From positions 1-64,000 of the forward strand of contig CALRQT020000010.1 of assembly GCA_943370385.1 (NCBI GenBank): DNA of 64,000 nt, in the 5' to 3' direction. The first letter of the stretch is position 1, and the number at the start of each line of letters is the position of its first letter. Below are positions 8,257-16,632 of the stretch, piece after piece. The notes beneath the pieces are model-generated. The model ran no database searches and was not told the origin of the DNA. It saw only the letters and a program-made list of their open reading frames with translations. This DNA comes from BAIKAL-G1 sp943370385 (GTDB taxonomy: Bacteria; Cyanobacteriota; Cyanobacteriia; PCC-6307; Cyanobiaceae). Position numbers and translations under genes: made by a program.

Positions 8257-8503
8257 GAAGGGGCTGCGCCTCGTCGAGCAACGTGCGCAGGGCAGCGCCG
8301 TCATTGAGATTCACGCCGGGGCGGAGGGCGCCACCGCCAAACACCGGCAGGTCGGGAAGATCCACCTCGGCCAGCCGGCGGCTGCGATCCAGATAGGCCT
8401 GCAGAGCTGCTTCAAAAAGCGCGCCCACGCTGCCCCCCTCGCGGGCGGCCTGGACCTTGGCCTCTGCGTAGAGGGCATCACTGATGGTCACCGTGGTCCT
8501 CAC
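8243..8503 (-). CDS. vapB: VapB-type antitoxin (ribbon-helix-helix)
   Basis: 86-residue antitoxin partner of the downstream PIN protein. The N-terminus MRTTVTISDALYAEAKVQAA is a typical ribbon-helix-helix DNA-binding segment, which usually autoregulates the operon, and the C-terminal half is the toxin-binding tail. Gene order (antitoxin first) and the overlap with vapC match type II modules. The antitoxin frame looks intact although the toxin frame is broken. The pair sits between ycf3 and radA, two housekeeping genes, and is a likely acquired insertion. Confidence 0.85.
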   Translation of the reverse strand: MRTTVTISDALYAEAKVQAAREGGSVGALFEAALQAYLDRSRRLAEVDLPDLPVFGGGALRPGVNLNDGAALRTLLDEAQPLHALR

Positions 8504-8561
8504 CCGTGCCTCCCGCTTTGCCTAGACGCATCGTAGTGACGACGAACGGCATCAAGATGCT

Positions 8562-8591
8562 GGCGGAACTGACTCAGGCGGAACTGACTGA
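8562..8591. repeat. 15-bp imperfect direct repeat upstream of vapB
   Basis: GGCGGAACTGACTCA at 8562-8576 is followed directly by GGCGGAACTGACTGA at 8577-8591, with one mismatch and a further GGCG. It lies in the 99-bp spacer between vapB and the end of radA and could be part of the vapBC operator, but that is a guess. Confidence 0.85.
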
Positions 8592-8602
8592 GGCGAAACG
8601 GC

Positions 8603-10042
8603 TCAAGCGCGATCATCCGCCGGGTTCACGCCTAGGGCCAGGACCAGGGCTTCGGCCACGGTGCCGGCCTCCAGGAGCTGGAGGTCGATGCCGGCCGCCA
8701 TCGGCCCCAGGCCACTGCCCTTCGGCACCACCGCCCGGCGGAATCCCAGCCGGGCCGCCTCCTGCAGGCGCAGCTCCAGCTGGCCCACGGGCCGCAGCTG
8801 GCCACCCAGACCCAACTCGCCCACCAGCACCGTGCCGGGCGGCAGGGTGAGATCGCGGTAGCTGGCCACCACGGCCGTGGCCACGCCCAGGTCGGCCGCC
8901 GGCTCCTCCACCTCCAGGCCGCCGGCCACGGCCAGGTAGCAGTCGAAACGGGAGAGGGGCAGGCCCAGGTGTTTCTCCAGCACCGCCAGGATCTGGTGCA
9001 GGCGGTTGGTGCCGATGCCGGTGGCGGTGCGACGCGGGCTGGCGTAGCTGGTGGTGCTGACCAGCGATTGCATCTCCACCACCAGGGCCCGGGTGCCCTC
9101 ACAGGCCACGATCGTGGCCGTGCCGGCCGAGGGCTCGTCGCTGCCGAGGAACAGTTCGCTGGGGTTGGTGACCTCGACCAGGCCCCGGTCGCGCATCTCG
9201 AAGACGCCGAGCTCATGGGTGGCGCCGAAGCGGTTTTTCACAGCCCGCAGCAGCCGGTGGCTGGCGAAGCGGTCGCCCTCGAAGGTGAGCACCGCATCCA
9301 CCAGGTGCTCCAGCACCTTGGGGCCGGCCAGCATCCCCTCCTTGGTCACATGGCCCACCAACAGCAGGGCCGTGTCCTGGCGCTTGGCGATGCGGGCCAG
9401 GGCGGCGGCGCATTCGCGCACCTGGGCCACCGAGCCCGGTGCACTGGCCAGCTCGCCGTCGTGGAGGGCCTGGATGCTGTCGATGATCGCCACGGCCGGC
9501 CGCAGGGATTCGAGTTCCTGCAGCACCAGCTCCAGGTCGGTTTCAGCCAGCAACTGCAGCTGGCTTCCGTCGCCGCCGAGGCGGCGCCAGCGCAATTTCA
9601 CCTGCTGGGCCGATTCCTCGGCGCTCACATACAAAACCGAGTGGCGGGCCGCCATCGCCTCGGCGCTTTGCAGCAGCAAGGTCGACTTGCCGATGCCGGG
9701 ATCGCCGCCCACCAGCACAAGGGAGCCGGGCACCAGGCCACCGCCGAGCACCCGGTCGAGCTCGCCGTAGCCGCTGCCCAGGCGCTGCAGGGGCCGCTCG
9801 CCGACCGTGTGGATCGACTCAGATCGGCGCGAGCGCGGCGGCAGATCGGTGGCGCCTAACGCCCCGCTGGCCGCTCCTGCAGCGGCTGCAGCGCTGGCCA
9901 CCGGCCGGCGCCGGCGGGTGTCGCTGGCGGTCACAACCTGCTCCACCAGGCTGTTCCAGCTGCCGCAGGCGGCGCAGCGACCGAAGAACTGGCGGGTCTG
10001 GGCCCCGCAGGTCTGGCAGACGTAGAGGCTGGAACGTCCCAC
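8603..10042 (-). CDS. radA: DNA repair protein RadA (Sms)
   Basis: RecA-like ATPase that promotes branch migration in recombinational repair. The GTG at 10042 (VGRSSLYVCQTCG) places the zinc finger at the N-terminus as usual, giving 479 residues; the longer frame to 10090 is less likely. Motifs: zinc-finger Cys at 9, 12, 23 and 26, Walker A GGDPGIGKST, the RadA-specific KNRFG, and a C-terminal Lon-protease-like domain. It diverges from rpaB across about 107 bp, an arrangement I recall from other picocyanobacteria. Confidence 0.95.
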   Translation of the reverse strand: MGRSSLYVCQTCGAQTRQFFGRCAACGSWNSLVEQVVTASDTRRRRPVASAAAAAGAASGALGATDLPPRSRRSESIHTVGERPLQRLGSGYGELDRVLGGGLVPGSLVLVGGDPGIGKSTLLLQSAEAMAARHSVLYVSAEESAQQVKLRWRRLGGDGSQLQLLAETDLELVLQELESLRPAVAIIDSIQALHDGELASAPGSVAQVRECAAALARIAKRQDTALLLVGHVTKEGMLAGPKVLEHLVDAVLTFEGDRFASHRLLRAVKNRFGATHELGVFEMRDRGLVEVTNPSELFLGSDEPSAGTATIVACEGTRALVVEMQSLVSTTSYASPRRTATGIGTNRLHQILAVLEKHLGLPLSRFDCYLAVAGGLEVEEPAADLGVATAVVASYRDLTLPPGTVLVGELGLGGQLRPVGQLELRLQEAARLGFRRAVVPKGSGLGPMAAGIDLQLLEAGTVAEALVLALGVNPADDRA

Positions 10043-10149
10043 GAGGGTGCACGAAGGTGTATGAAGATTGGTGGCCCTTGGTGAACCCACGGGGCCTTCG
10101 GCCTTTTCAGTGGGTCGATCTACTCAAACCCTTCGGTCCGACCGCCGCA

Positions 10150-10896
10150 ATGACGGCTTCTGCCCCCGCCAAGGAAACGATTCTGGTCGTTGACGACGAA
10201 GCCAGCATCCGCCGCATCCTCGAGACCCGGCTCTCGATGATCGGCTATCAGGTGATCACGGCCTGCGATGGCCTCGAAGCCCTCGACGCCTTCCGGCGCA
10301 CCAGCCCCGACCTGGTGGTGCTCGACGTGATGATGCCGAAGCTCGATGGCTACGGCGTCTGCCAGGAGCTGCGCAAGGAATCGGACGTGCCGATCGTGAT
10401 GCTCACCGCCCTAGGCGATGTGGCCGACCGCATCACCGGCCTCGAGCTCGGCGCCGACGACTACGTGGTCAAACCCTTCAGCCCCAAGGAGCTGGAGGCC
10501 CGCATCCGCTGCGTGCTGCGCCGGGTCGACAAGGACCCGGCCGCCGGCATCCCCAACTCCGGCGTGATCCAGGTGAGCGACCTCAAAATCGACACCAACA
10601 AGCGCCAGGTGTACCGGGGCGACGAACGGATCCGGCTCACGGGCATGGAGTTCAGCCTGCTCGAGCTGCTGGTGGGCCGCTCGGGCGAACCCTTTAGCCG
10701 GGGCGAAATCCTCAAGGAGGTTTGGGGCTATACCCCCGAGCGCCACGTGGACACCCGGGTGGTGGATGTCCATATCTCCCGGCTGCGCTCCAAACTGGAG
10801 GACGACCCCGCCAACCCCGAGCTGATTCTCACGGCACGGGGAACGGGGTACCTGTTCCAGCGCATCATCGAAGCCCTTGCCCCCGAAGGACACTGA
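10150..10896 (+). CDS. rpaB: RpaB (Ycf27), high-light response regulator
   Basis: OmpR-family regulator of 248 residues. In the family, RpaB binds HLR1 boxes and controls high-light genes such as hli, psbA and PSI genes, usually with the kinase NblS. The start MTASAPAKETILVVDDEASIRRIL was chosen; the frame extends 31 codons upstream. The receiver has phospho-acceptor Asp59 (VVLDVMMPK) and DDYVVKPFSPKELEAR; the winged-helix domain has RQVYRGDERIRLTGMEFSLL, SRGEILKEVWGYTPERHVDT and ILTARGTGYLFQRI, the standard RpaB form. The following plsX frame overlaps its end. Two HLR1-like boxes lie near 57.7-58.0 kb. Confidence 0.95.
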   Translation: MTASAPAKETILVVDDEASIRRILETRLSMIGYQVITACDGLEALDAFRRTSPDLVVLDVMMPKLDGYGVCQELRKESDVPIVMLTALGDVADRITGLELGADDYVVKPFSPKELEARIRCVLRRVDKDPAAGIPNSGVIQVSDLKIDTNKRQVYRGDERIRLTGMEFSLLELLVGRSGEPFSRGEILKEVWGYTPERHVDTRVVDVHISRLRSKLEDDPANPELILTARGTGYLFQRIIEALAPEGH

Positions 10897-12322
10897 CATC
10901 ACTGGCCGCAGCCCCAAGCGTCGGCGGCCCCAGGCGATTCGCCGCCTGGTGATTTGGTATCGCCGCAATGCGGCAGTCACAAGCCTGGTGGGCACGGCCT
11001 CGGCCGCCAGCTCCGTGGCTGGCTCCATGGCTGGCTCGGTGGTCTCCACCGCCGGCAGCGTCGCTGGGGCCGCCGGCAATGTGGCGGGCAATGTGGCCGG
11101 CGTTGCCGGTTCGATGGCTGGCAATGTCGCCGGCGTCGCCGGCTCCGTGGCGGGCGCCGCGGGCTCGGTGGCCGGCTCGATGGCCAACTCGGTGCTCCAG
11201 CCCCTGGTGTTTGATCCCCTGCGCCGGCTGCAGCAGGGGAACACTCCCGGCAGCGAGCTCACCATCGTCGATGCCGAGCGGCTCTGGGTGGCCGTGGATG
11301 GCATGGGCGGCGACCATGCCCCCGGCCCAATTCTGGAGGGCTGCCTGCGGGCCGTGGCGCTGCTGCCGGTGCGGGTGCGCTTCGTGGCCGAAACCGCCGC
11401 CGTCGATCAGGCCGTGGCGGCCCTGGGCCTGGGCGAGGAGCTGGCCGCCGCGATCGGCGCCGGGCTGATCGAGGTGGTCGCCAGCGGCCCGTCGGTGGGC
11501 ATGGATGAAGAGGCCACGGTGGTGCGGCGCAAGCGGGACGCCAGCATCAACATGGCCATGGACCTGGTCAAGGCGGGTGAGGCCACGGCGGTGTACTCGG
11601 CGGGCAACTCCGGCGCCGTGATGGCCTCGGCGATCTTCCGGCTCGGCCGGCTCAAGGGCATCGACCGTCCGGCCATTGGCGCCCTCTTCCCCACCAAGGA
11701 TCCCAACCAGCAGGTGTTGGTGCTCGATGTGGGCGCCAACATGGATGCCAAGCCCGCCTACCTGCACCAATTCGCCCTGCTCGGCAACATCTACAGCCGC
11801 GATGTGCTGCAGGTGCAAAGGCCCCGGATCGGCCTGCTCAACATCGGTGAGGAGGAGTGCAAGGGCAACGAGCTCTGCCTCAAGACCTACCCCCTGCTGG
11901 CGGCCGACGACCGCTTCGTGTTTGCCGGCAACTGCGAAGGCCGGGACGTGCTCTCCGGTGATTTCGATGTGGTGGTGTGCGATGGCTTCACCGGCAACGT
12001 GCTGCTGAAGTTCCTCGAATCGGTGGGCAGCGTGCTGCTGGATGTGCTGCGGGCTGAACTACCCCGGGGACGCCGGGGCAAGGTGGGCTCCGCCTTCCTG
12101 CGCAGCAACCTGGTGCGCATCAAGAAACGGCTCGACCACGCCGAACATGGCGGCGCCCTGCTGCTGGGCGTCAATGGCATCTGCGTGATCGGCCACGGCA
12201 GCAGCAAGGCCCTCTCGGTGGTGAGCGCCCTGCGGTTAGCCCATTCCGCCGCCAGCCACGGCGTGATGGACGACCTGCACAAGCTCAGCGACAGCACCGA
12301 TGCGGCGGTCGCCTGTGGTTGA
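10877..12322 (+). CDS. plsX: Phosphate acyltransferase PlsX with long repeat-rich N-terminal extension
   Basis: Makes acyl-phosphate from acyl-ACP for phospholipid synthesis. The catalytic domain begins at about residue 137 (LWVAVDGMGGDHAPG) and includes AVYSAGNSGAVMA, LDVGANMDAKP and VVCDGFTGNVLLKF. Ahead of it lies an extension: a basic segment (KRRRPQAIRRLVIWYRRN) then about 60 residues of Val/Ala/Gly/Ser/Met repeats (about 47-105). The start is uncertain: the TTG at 10877 overlaps rpaB by 20 bp, and a GTG at 10949 is an alternative that would drop the basic part. It heads a plsX-fabH-fabD-plsC lipid block. Confidence 0.9.
   Translation: MPPKDTDITGRSPKRRRPQAIRRLVIWYRRNAAVTSLVGTASAASSVAGSMAGSVVSTAGSVAGAAGNVAGNVAGVAGSMAGNVAGVAGSVAGAAGSVAGSMANSVLQPLVFDPLRRLQQGNTPGSELTIVDAERLWVAVDGMGGDHAPGPILEGCLRAVALLPVRVRFVAETAAVDQAVAALGLGEELAAAIGAGLIEVVASGPSVGMDEEATVVRRKRDASINMAMDLVKAGEATAVYSAGNSGAVMASAIFRLGRLKGIDRPAIGALFPTKDPNQQVLVLDVGANMDAKPAYLHQFALLGNIYSRDVLQVQRPRIGLLNIGEEECKGNELCLKTYPLLAADDRFVFAGNCEGRDVLSGDFDVVVCDGFTGNVLLKFLESVGSVLLDVLRAELPRGRRGKVGSAFLRSNLVRIKKRLDHAEHGGALLLGVNGICVIGHGSSKALSVVSALRLAHSAASHGVMDDLHKLSDSTDAAVACG
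11087..11152 (+). repeat. 33-bp tandem duplication within the plsX extension
   Basis: Two adjacent imperfect 33-bp copies (11087-11119 and 11120-11152) encode GNVAGVAGSMA and GNVAGVAGSVA. Related but more diverged V-A-G units lie on both sides, roughly 11015-11190, so the whole low-complexity block appears to have grown by duplication. Confidence 0.9.
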
Positions 12323-12347
12323 CTGACCGCCAACTGGGGTCGTTCAG

Positions 12348-13376
12348 GTGTCGCTCAGCCCAATGGCGGAGGCCGTCGGCATGGCCCTGGTGGGCTGCGG
12401 CAGCGGCCTGCCAGCCGTGAGCCTCAGCAACGCCCAGCTGGGTGAGCGGGTCGAGACCAACGACGACTGGATCCGCAGCCGCACCGGCATCGGCGCCAGG
12501 CACGTCGCCGGCCCGGGCGAAACGGTCACCAGCTTGGCCAGCGAGGCCGGCCGCCAGGCCCTGGCCCATGCCGGCTGGCAAGCCAGCGACCTGGATCTGA
12601 TCCTGCTGGCCACCTCCAGCCCCGACGACCTATTCGGCACGGCTCCGCGGGTGCAGGGGGTCCTGGGGGCCAGCAACGCCGTGGCCTTCGACATCACGGC
12701 CGCCTGCAGCGGCTTCCTGTTTGCCCTGATCACCGCCAGCCAATACATCCGCAGCGGCAGCGTGCGCCGCGCCCTGGTGATCGGCGCCGACCAGCTCAGC
12801 CGCTGGGTGGACTGGGACGATCGCCGCACCTGCGTGCTGTTCGGCGATGGCGCCGCCGCCGTGGCGGTGGAGGCCTGCCCCGGGGCCGACAACGGCCTGC
12901 TGGGCTTCCGCATGCGCTCCGATGGCAGCCGCAACGGCTGCCTCACCCTGGCCCAAAGCGAGGAGCACACCACCGTGGTGGCAGGCAGCCAGGCCCAGCG
13001 TGGCGGCTTCGAGCCGATCCAAATGAATGGCCAGGAGGTCTACAAATTCGCGGTGCGCGAGGTGCCAGCAATCCTCAAGGACCTGCTCGATGGCACCGGC
13101 ACCAGTGCCGACCAGCTCGACTGGCTGCTGCTGCACCAGGCCAACCAGCGCATCCTCGATGCGGTGGCCGAGCGCTTCGCCATTCCCCATGAGCGGGTGC
13201 TCAGCAACCTGGCCCGCTTCGGCAACACCTCCGCCGCCACGATCCCGCTGATGCTCAACGAGGCCGTGCGCGATGGCCGGGTTCAGCCGGGTCACCTGAT
13301 CGCCAGCAGCGGTTTCGGCGCCGGCCTGAGCTGGGGCGCGGCCCTGCTGCGCTGGGGCGGTCCCCAGGCCACCTGA
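12348..13376 (+). CDS. fabH: 3-oxoacyl-ACP synthase III (FabH)
   Basis: Starts fatty-acid synthesis by condensing acetyl-CoA with malonyl-ACP. The catalytic triad is visible: Cys120 (DITAACSGF), His263 (LLHQANQR) and Asn293 (FGNTSAA). The N-terminal TNDDWIRSRTGI is diagnostic. The GTG at 12348 gives 342 residues; the ATG codons at 12363 and 12381 are possible alternatives. It follows plsX by 25 bp and precedes fabD. Confidence 0.96.
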   Translation: MSLSPMAEAVGMALVGCGSGLPAVSLSNAQLGERVETNDDWIRSRTGIGARHVAGPGETVTSLASEAGRQALAHAGWQASDLDLILLATSSPDDLFGTAPRVQGVLGASNAVAFDITAACSGFLFALITASQYIRSGSVRRALVIGADQLSRWVDWDDRRTCVLFGDGAAAVAVEACPGADNGLLGFRMRSDGSRNGCLTLAQSEEHTTVVAGSQAQRGGFEPIQMNGQEVYKFAVREVPAILKDLLDGTGTSADQLDWLLLHQANQRILDAVAERFAIPHERVLSNLARFGNTSAATIPLMLNEAVRDGRVQPGHLIASSGFGAGLSWGAALLRWGGPQAT

Positions 13377-13489
13377 GCCCGCGGGGCGGCTGGCTGGGCT
13401 TGGGCCAGCCCAGGAAGGCCAGGACCAATCTTGGCTGGGCCCCAACAGCCGCGCCGTAGTCTCCAGCCCACAAAAGCGCAAGCGCCACC

Positions 13490-14389
13490 ATGGGGATCGC
13501 CTGGGTGTTTCCGGGTCAGGGTTCACAGAAACTCGGCATGGCAACGGCCGTGCTCGATCTGCCTGACGCCCGCCAGCGTTTTGCCCTCGCCTCCGAGCTG
13601 CTGGGCCGCGACCTGCTGGCGATCTGCGCCGGCGAAGGGATCGATGCCATCGCCGCCCCCACGGACCTCAACGACACCCGCAACACCCAGCCGGCCCTGT
13701 TCGTGATCGAAAGCCTGCTGGTGGATGGCCTGCGCCAGCAGGGCCGCAGCGCCGACCTGGTGGCCGGCCACAGCCTGGGTGAACTGGTGGCCCTCTATGC
13801 GGCCGGCGTCTTCGACTTTGAGACTGGTCTGGCCCTGATGCACCGGCGCAGCACCCTGATGGCCGCCGCCGGCGGGGGCGCCATGACCGCGGTGATGGGC
13901 TTCGATCGCGGCGAGCTGGATGCCCTGGTCGCTGCCACCGAGGACGTGGTGATTGCCAACGACAACAGCAGCGCCCAGGTGGTGCTCTCCGGTAGCCCCG
14001 AAGCCGTGGCCAGCGTCAGTACCCAGCTGACCTGCAAGCGGGCGATCCCCCTGGCCGTGTCAGGGGCCTTCCATTCGCCCTTCATGGCCGGGGCCGCCGC
14101 CGCCTTCGCCCAGGAGCTGGAGCCCCTGCCCTTTGCCGATGCCACGATCCCGGTGTTGAGCAACACCGACCCGACCCCGGAAACCAGCGGCGCGCGCCTC
14201 AAGGCCCGCCTAGTGGGCCAGATGACCAGCGGCGTGCGCTGGCGCGAAACCATGGACCAGTTCGCCGCCCAGGCGATCGACACCAGCGTGGAGATCGGCC
14301 CCGGCAACGTGCTCAGCGGCCTGATCAAACGCAGCCTGGCCGGCGTCACCACGGCCCAGATCGCCTCCGCCGCGGACCTGGGCCTGTGA
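13490..14389 (+). CDS. fabD: Malonyl-CoA:ACP transacylase (FabD)
   Basis: Transfers malonyl from CoA to ACP. The 299-residue protein has the GQGSQ oxyanion motif (9-13), the nucleophile Ser95 in GHSLGE, and His195 in SGAFHSPFM. It lies 113 bp after fabH, and its stop overlaps the GTG start of plsC (GTGA), so fabD and plsC are probably translationally coupled. Confidence 0.97.
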   Translation: MGIAWVFPGQGSQKLGMATAVLDLPDARQRFALASELLGRDLLAICAGEGIDAIAAPTDLNDTRNTQPALFVIESLLVDGLRQQGRSADLVAGHSLGELVALYAAGVFDFETGLALMHRRSTLMAAAGGGAMTAVMGFDRGELDALVAATEDVVIANDNSSAQVVLSGSPEAVASVSTQLTCKRAIPLAVSGAFHSPFMAGAAAAFAQELEPLPFADATIPVLSNTDPTPETSGARLKARLVGQMTSGVRWRETMDQFAAQAIDTSVEIGPGNVLSGLIKRSLAGVTTAQIASAADLGL

Positions 14390-15264
14390 ACAAGCCTGGA
14401 GATCGGGCTGGCAGCACCAGCGGCAGCGCCGGGGCGAGCCCTGGCCCTAATGGGCCTGAACCGGGGGCTGGCGGCCCAGGGAGCGCCATCGTGCCCGCCG
14501 AGGGCGGCCGCATTAGCGGCTTGCGCCGGGCCCTACGGCGCCGGCGCAAGCCCCCCGAACCGCCGGCCCTACTGAACAGCCCCAAACCGAGCCTCACCTA
14601 CCGAATCATCAGCTACCTGCTGGTGTTTCCGATTTATCGGCTCCTGTTCCGCGGCCGCACCGCCGGCAACGGCAACGTGCCGATGGAGGGGGCCCTGGTG
14701 GTGGTGGCCAACCACGGCTCCCACCTGGATCCGCCCCTGCTGGGCCATGCCCTGGGCCGGCCGGTGGCCTTCATGGCCAAGGCCGAACTGTTCCGGGTGC
14801 CCCTGCTGGGGCCGATCATCCGGGCCTGCGGCGCCTATCCGGTGGCCCGGGGCGCCAGCGACCGCGAAGCGATCCGCACCGCCACCGACCGGCTCGACCA
14901 GGGCTGGGCCACGGGGGTGTTCCTCGATGGCACCCGCCAGGCCAATGGCCGGGTCAACACACCGATGCCTGGGGCAGCCCTACTGGCGGCCCGCTCCGGT
15001 GCGCCCCTACTGCCCGTGGCGATCATCAACAGCCACCGGGCCATGGGCACCGGCCGCCAGGCGCGACTGGTGCCGATCCACATCCGCATCGGCACGCCAA
15101 TCCCGCCGCCGGCCTCCCGGCGCCGCGCCGACCTGGACGTGGTGACGGAGGCCTGCCAGGCCCAGATCAATGCCCTGCTGGATTTAGGCCCGCTGCAGGC
15201 GGATGAACGGGTCGGCCGGCTCCATCCAGCAGCGGAGCAAACCGCTCTGCCGCCCACAACCTGA
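14386..15264 (+). CDS. plsC: 1-acyl-sn-glycerol-3-phosphate acyltransferase (PlsC family)
   Basis: Adds the second acyl chain in phosphatidic-acid synthesis at the membrane. The acyltransferase motifs are NHGSHLD (109-115, HX4D) and FLDGTR (about 179-184, in place of the common FPEGTR). About 70 residues of Gly/Pro/Ser- and Arg-rich, probably disordered sequence precede the hydrophobic segment YRIISYLLVFPIYRLLF; with the GTG start overlapping fabD this extension is part of the protein. Its last 98 bp overlap the convergent DUF218 gene. Confidence 0.93.
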   Translation: MNKPGDRAGSTSGSAGASPGPNGPEPGAGGPGSAIVPAEGGRISGLRRALRRRRKPPEPPALLNSPKPSLTYRIISYLLVFPIYRLLFRGRTAGNGNVPMEGALVVVANHGSHLDPPLLGHALGRPVAFMAKAELFRVPLLGPIIRACGAYPVARGASDREAIRTATDRLDQGWATGVFLDGTRQANGRVNTPMPGAALLAARSGAPLLPVAIINSHRAMGTGRQARLVPIHIRIGTPIPPPASRRRADLDVVTEACQAQINALLDLGPLQADERVGRLHPAAEQTALPPTT

Positions 15265-15907
15265 GGTCCCGGCCGGTCAGCACCCAGAGGGCCGCCCGCA
15301 GGCCGTCGCCCCAGACCTTGCCCTTGTGCTCGGGGATGCAGCGTTGGCCGCAGGGCACGGCCACGGGCGTGAGACCGATGCCGCGGCTGCCGGCCACAAT
15401 CCGGCCCACGAGCAGGGCCCGGGGCATGTGGTCGCTGCTGGTGACGAGATACACGCTGCGCACCTTGGAGCGCTTGAGGTCATCGGCGACCGAGGTGAAA
15501 TTGCTCAGAGTGTCGTGGGCGCGGTAATCGAGCAGCACTTGGCCGGGATGGAGCCCCTCGCGACGGAACTCCCAGGTGGCGTATTCGGGATTGCTGCCGC
15601 CGCTCACCAGCAACGGCAGGCCCAGGCGCCGGGCCAGCCGGGCCGCCTCCTGCTCCCGGGCCACATCGCCGCCCAGCACCAGGATCAGCTGGGGCGCCGG
15701 CAGGGGCGGTAGCCACAGCCCCCGCGAGAGCCAAACCAAGCCCGCCGCCACCAGGGCCAGGGGCCACCAGCGCCCCAGGCGCCGGCGGGAGCCTCGGCCC
15801 GGGCCGCTGCGGGGGCGCCCCGTCCGCAACCGGCGGCGCCGGCCCGGCTGCGGCGACCGTTTGGCTGGCGACGCGGACCGATCGCTGCGGGGGCCGGGGC
15901 CAGCCAT
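15167..15907 (-). CDS. YdcF/SanA-like DUF218 membrane-anchored protein
   Basis: A 246-residue protein with a very Arg-rich N-terminus (residues 1-45), one membrane helix (WWPLALVAAGLVWLSRGLW) and a DUF218 domain: LILVLGGDVAREQEAARLA, LPLLVSGGSN and VYLVTSSDHMPRALLV. DUF218 proteins are linked in other bacteria to envelope integrity; the reaction is unknown. Its ATG overlaps the tsaB stop (ATGA), so it is coupled to tsaB. Its 3' end runs 98 bp into plsC on the opposite strand. Confidence 0.88.
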   Translation of the reverse strand: MAGPGPRSDRSASPAKRSPQPGRRRRLRTGRPRSGPGRGSRRRLGRWWPLALVAAGLVWLSRGLWLPPLPAPQLILVLGGDVAREQEAARLARRLGLPLLVSGGSNPEYATWEFRREGLHPGQVLLDYRAHDTLSNFTSVADDLKRSKVRSVYLVTSSDHMPRALLVGRIVAGSRGIGLTPVAVPCGQRCIPEHKGKVWGDGLRAALWVLTGRDLRLWAAERFAPLLDGAGRPVHPPAAGLNPAGH

Positions 15908-16632
15908 CAGCCCGCCCCGCTCCCAGCACCTGGCCGGGGAGCGCTGGGCAGCGCTCGGGTGGGGACCTGGCTGGAGGCCTGGGGCGTGAAGTCCACCGGA
16001 CTGGTGGGATAGATCGGCAGCACGGGCTGCCAGGGGCCAGCCAGGCCCTGGGCCGCCGCCGCCTGGCCGAGGGCCAGCAGGTCCAGAACGTCGAGGGGAG
16101 CATCCACCGCCGCCGGCAGGATCAACTCCGGCGCCAGGCCCTGGGCGAAGGCTTCGCCGGGGAGAAACAGCCGGGGCTGCTGCAGTTCCGCGATGGCGCC
16201 GAGGGCCGCTGGGTCGGCGCCGTAGCAGCCCGCCACGGTGCCGCGCCGGGGCAGGTCCTGAGCCAGCCAGAACCGCTCGGCCTCCGCCAGCTCAGGGCCC
16301 TGGCGCACCAGCCGCCGCGCCACGGGCAAAAAACTGCCGAACCCATGCAGGGGCACGGCCAGCTGCTGGGCCAGGGTGCGGGCTAACACCACCGTGAGCC
16401 GGGTGCTGGTGAAGCCGCCGGGCCCCGTGGCCACCACCAGTCGGCCGATTTCGGGCCAACGCTCGGCGGGGAGCAGCTGCTCCAGGCAGGGCAGCAGGGC
16501 GCCCGAGAGCTGGCGGCCAAGGGGGAAGGCCCGCACCTGGGGGGGCTCGCTGCCCAAAAGGGGCTGCAGACCCACAGCCAGGCAGTCACTGGAGCTGTGC
16601 AGAGCCACCAGCAGGGAGGCTTGGGCGCTCAT
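15907..16632 (-). CDS. tsaB: tRNA threonylcarbamoyladenosine biosynthesis protein TsaB
   Basis: TsaB pairs with TsaD to install t6A at position 37 of ANN-decoding tRNAs. The 241-residue protein shows the ASKHA-fold features of TsaB: LLVALHSSSDCLAVGL at the start and VVATGPGGFTSTRL (about 66-79) in the middle. The early Asp-Ser-Thr pocket of active TsaD is not present, consistent with a structural partner. It is coupled at both ends: ycf34 upstream (overlap ATGA) and the DUF218 gene downstream. Confidence 0.9.
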   Translation of the reverse strand: MSAQASLLVALHSSSDCLAVGLQPLLGSEPPQVRAFPLGRQLSGALLPCLEQLLPAERWPEIGRLVVATGPGGFTSTRLTVVLARTLAQQLAVPLHGFGSFLPVARRLVRQGPELAEAERFWLAQDLPRRGTVAGCYGADPAALGAIAELQQPRLFLPGEAFAQGLAPELILPAAVDAPLDVLDLLALGQAAAAQGLAGPWQPVLPIYPTSPVDFTPQASSQVPTRALPSAPRPGAGSGAG

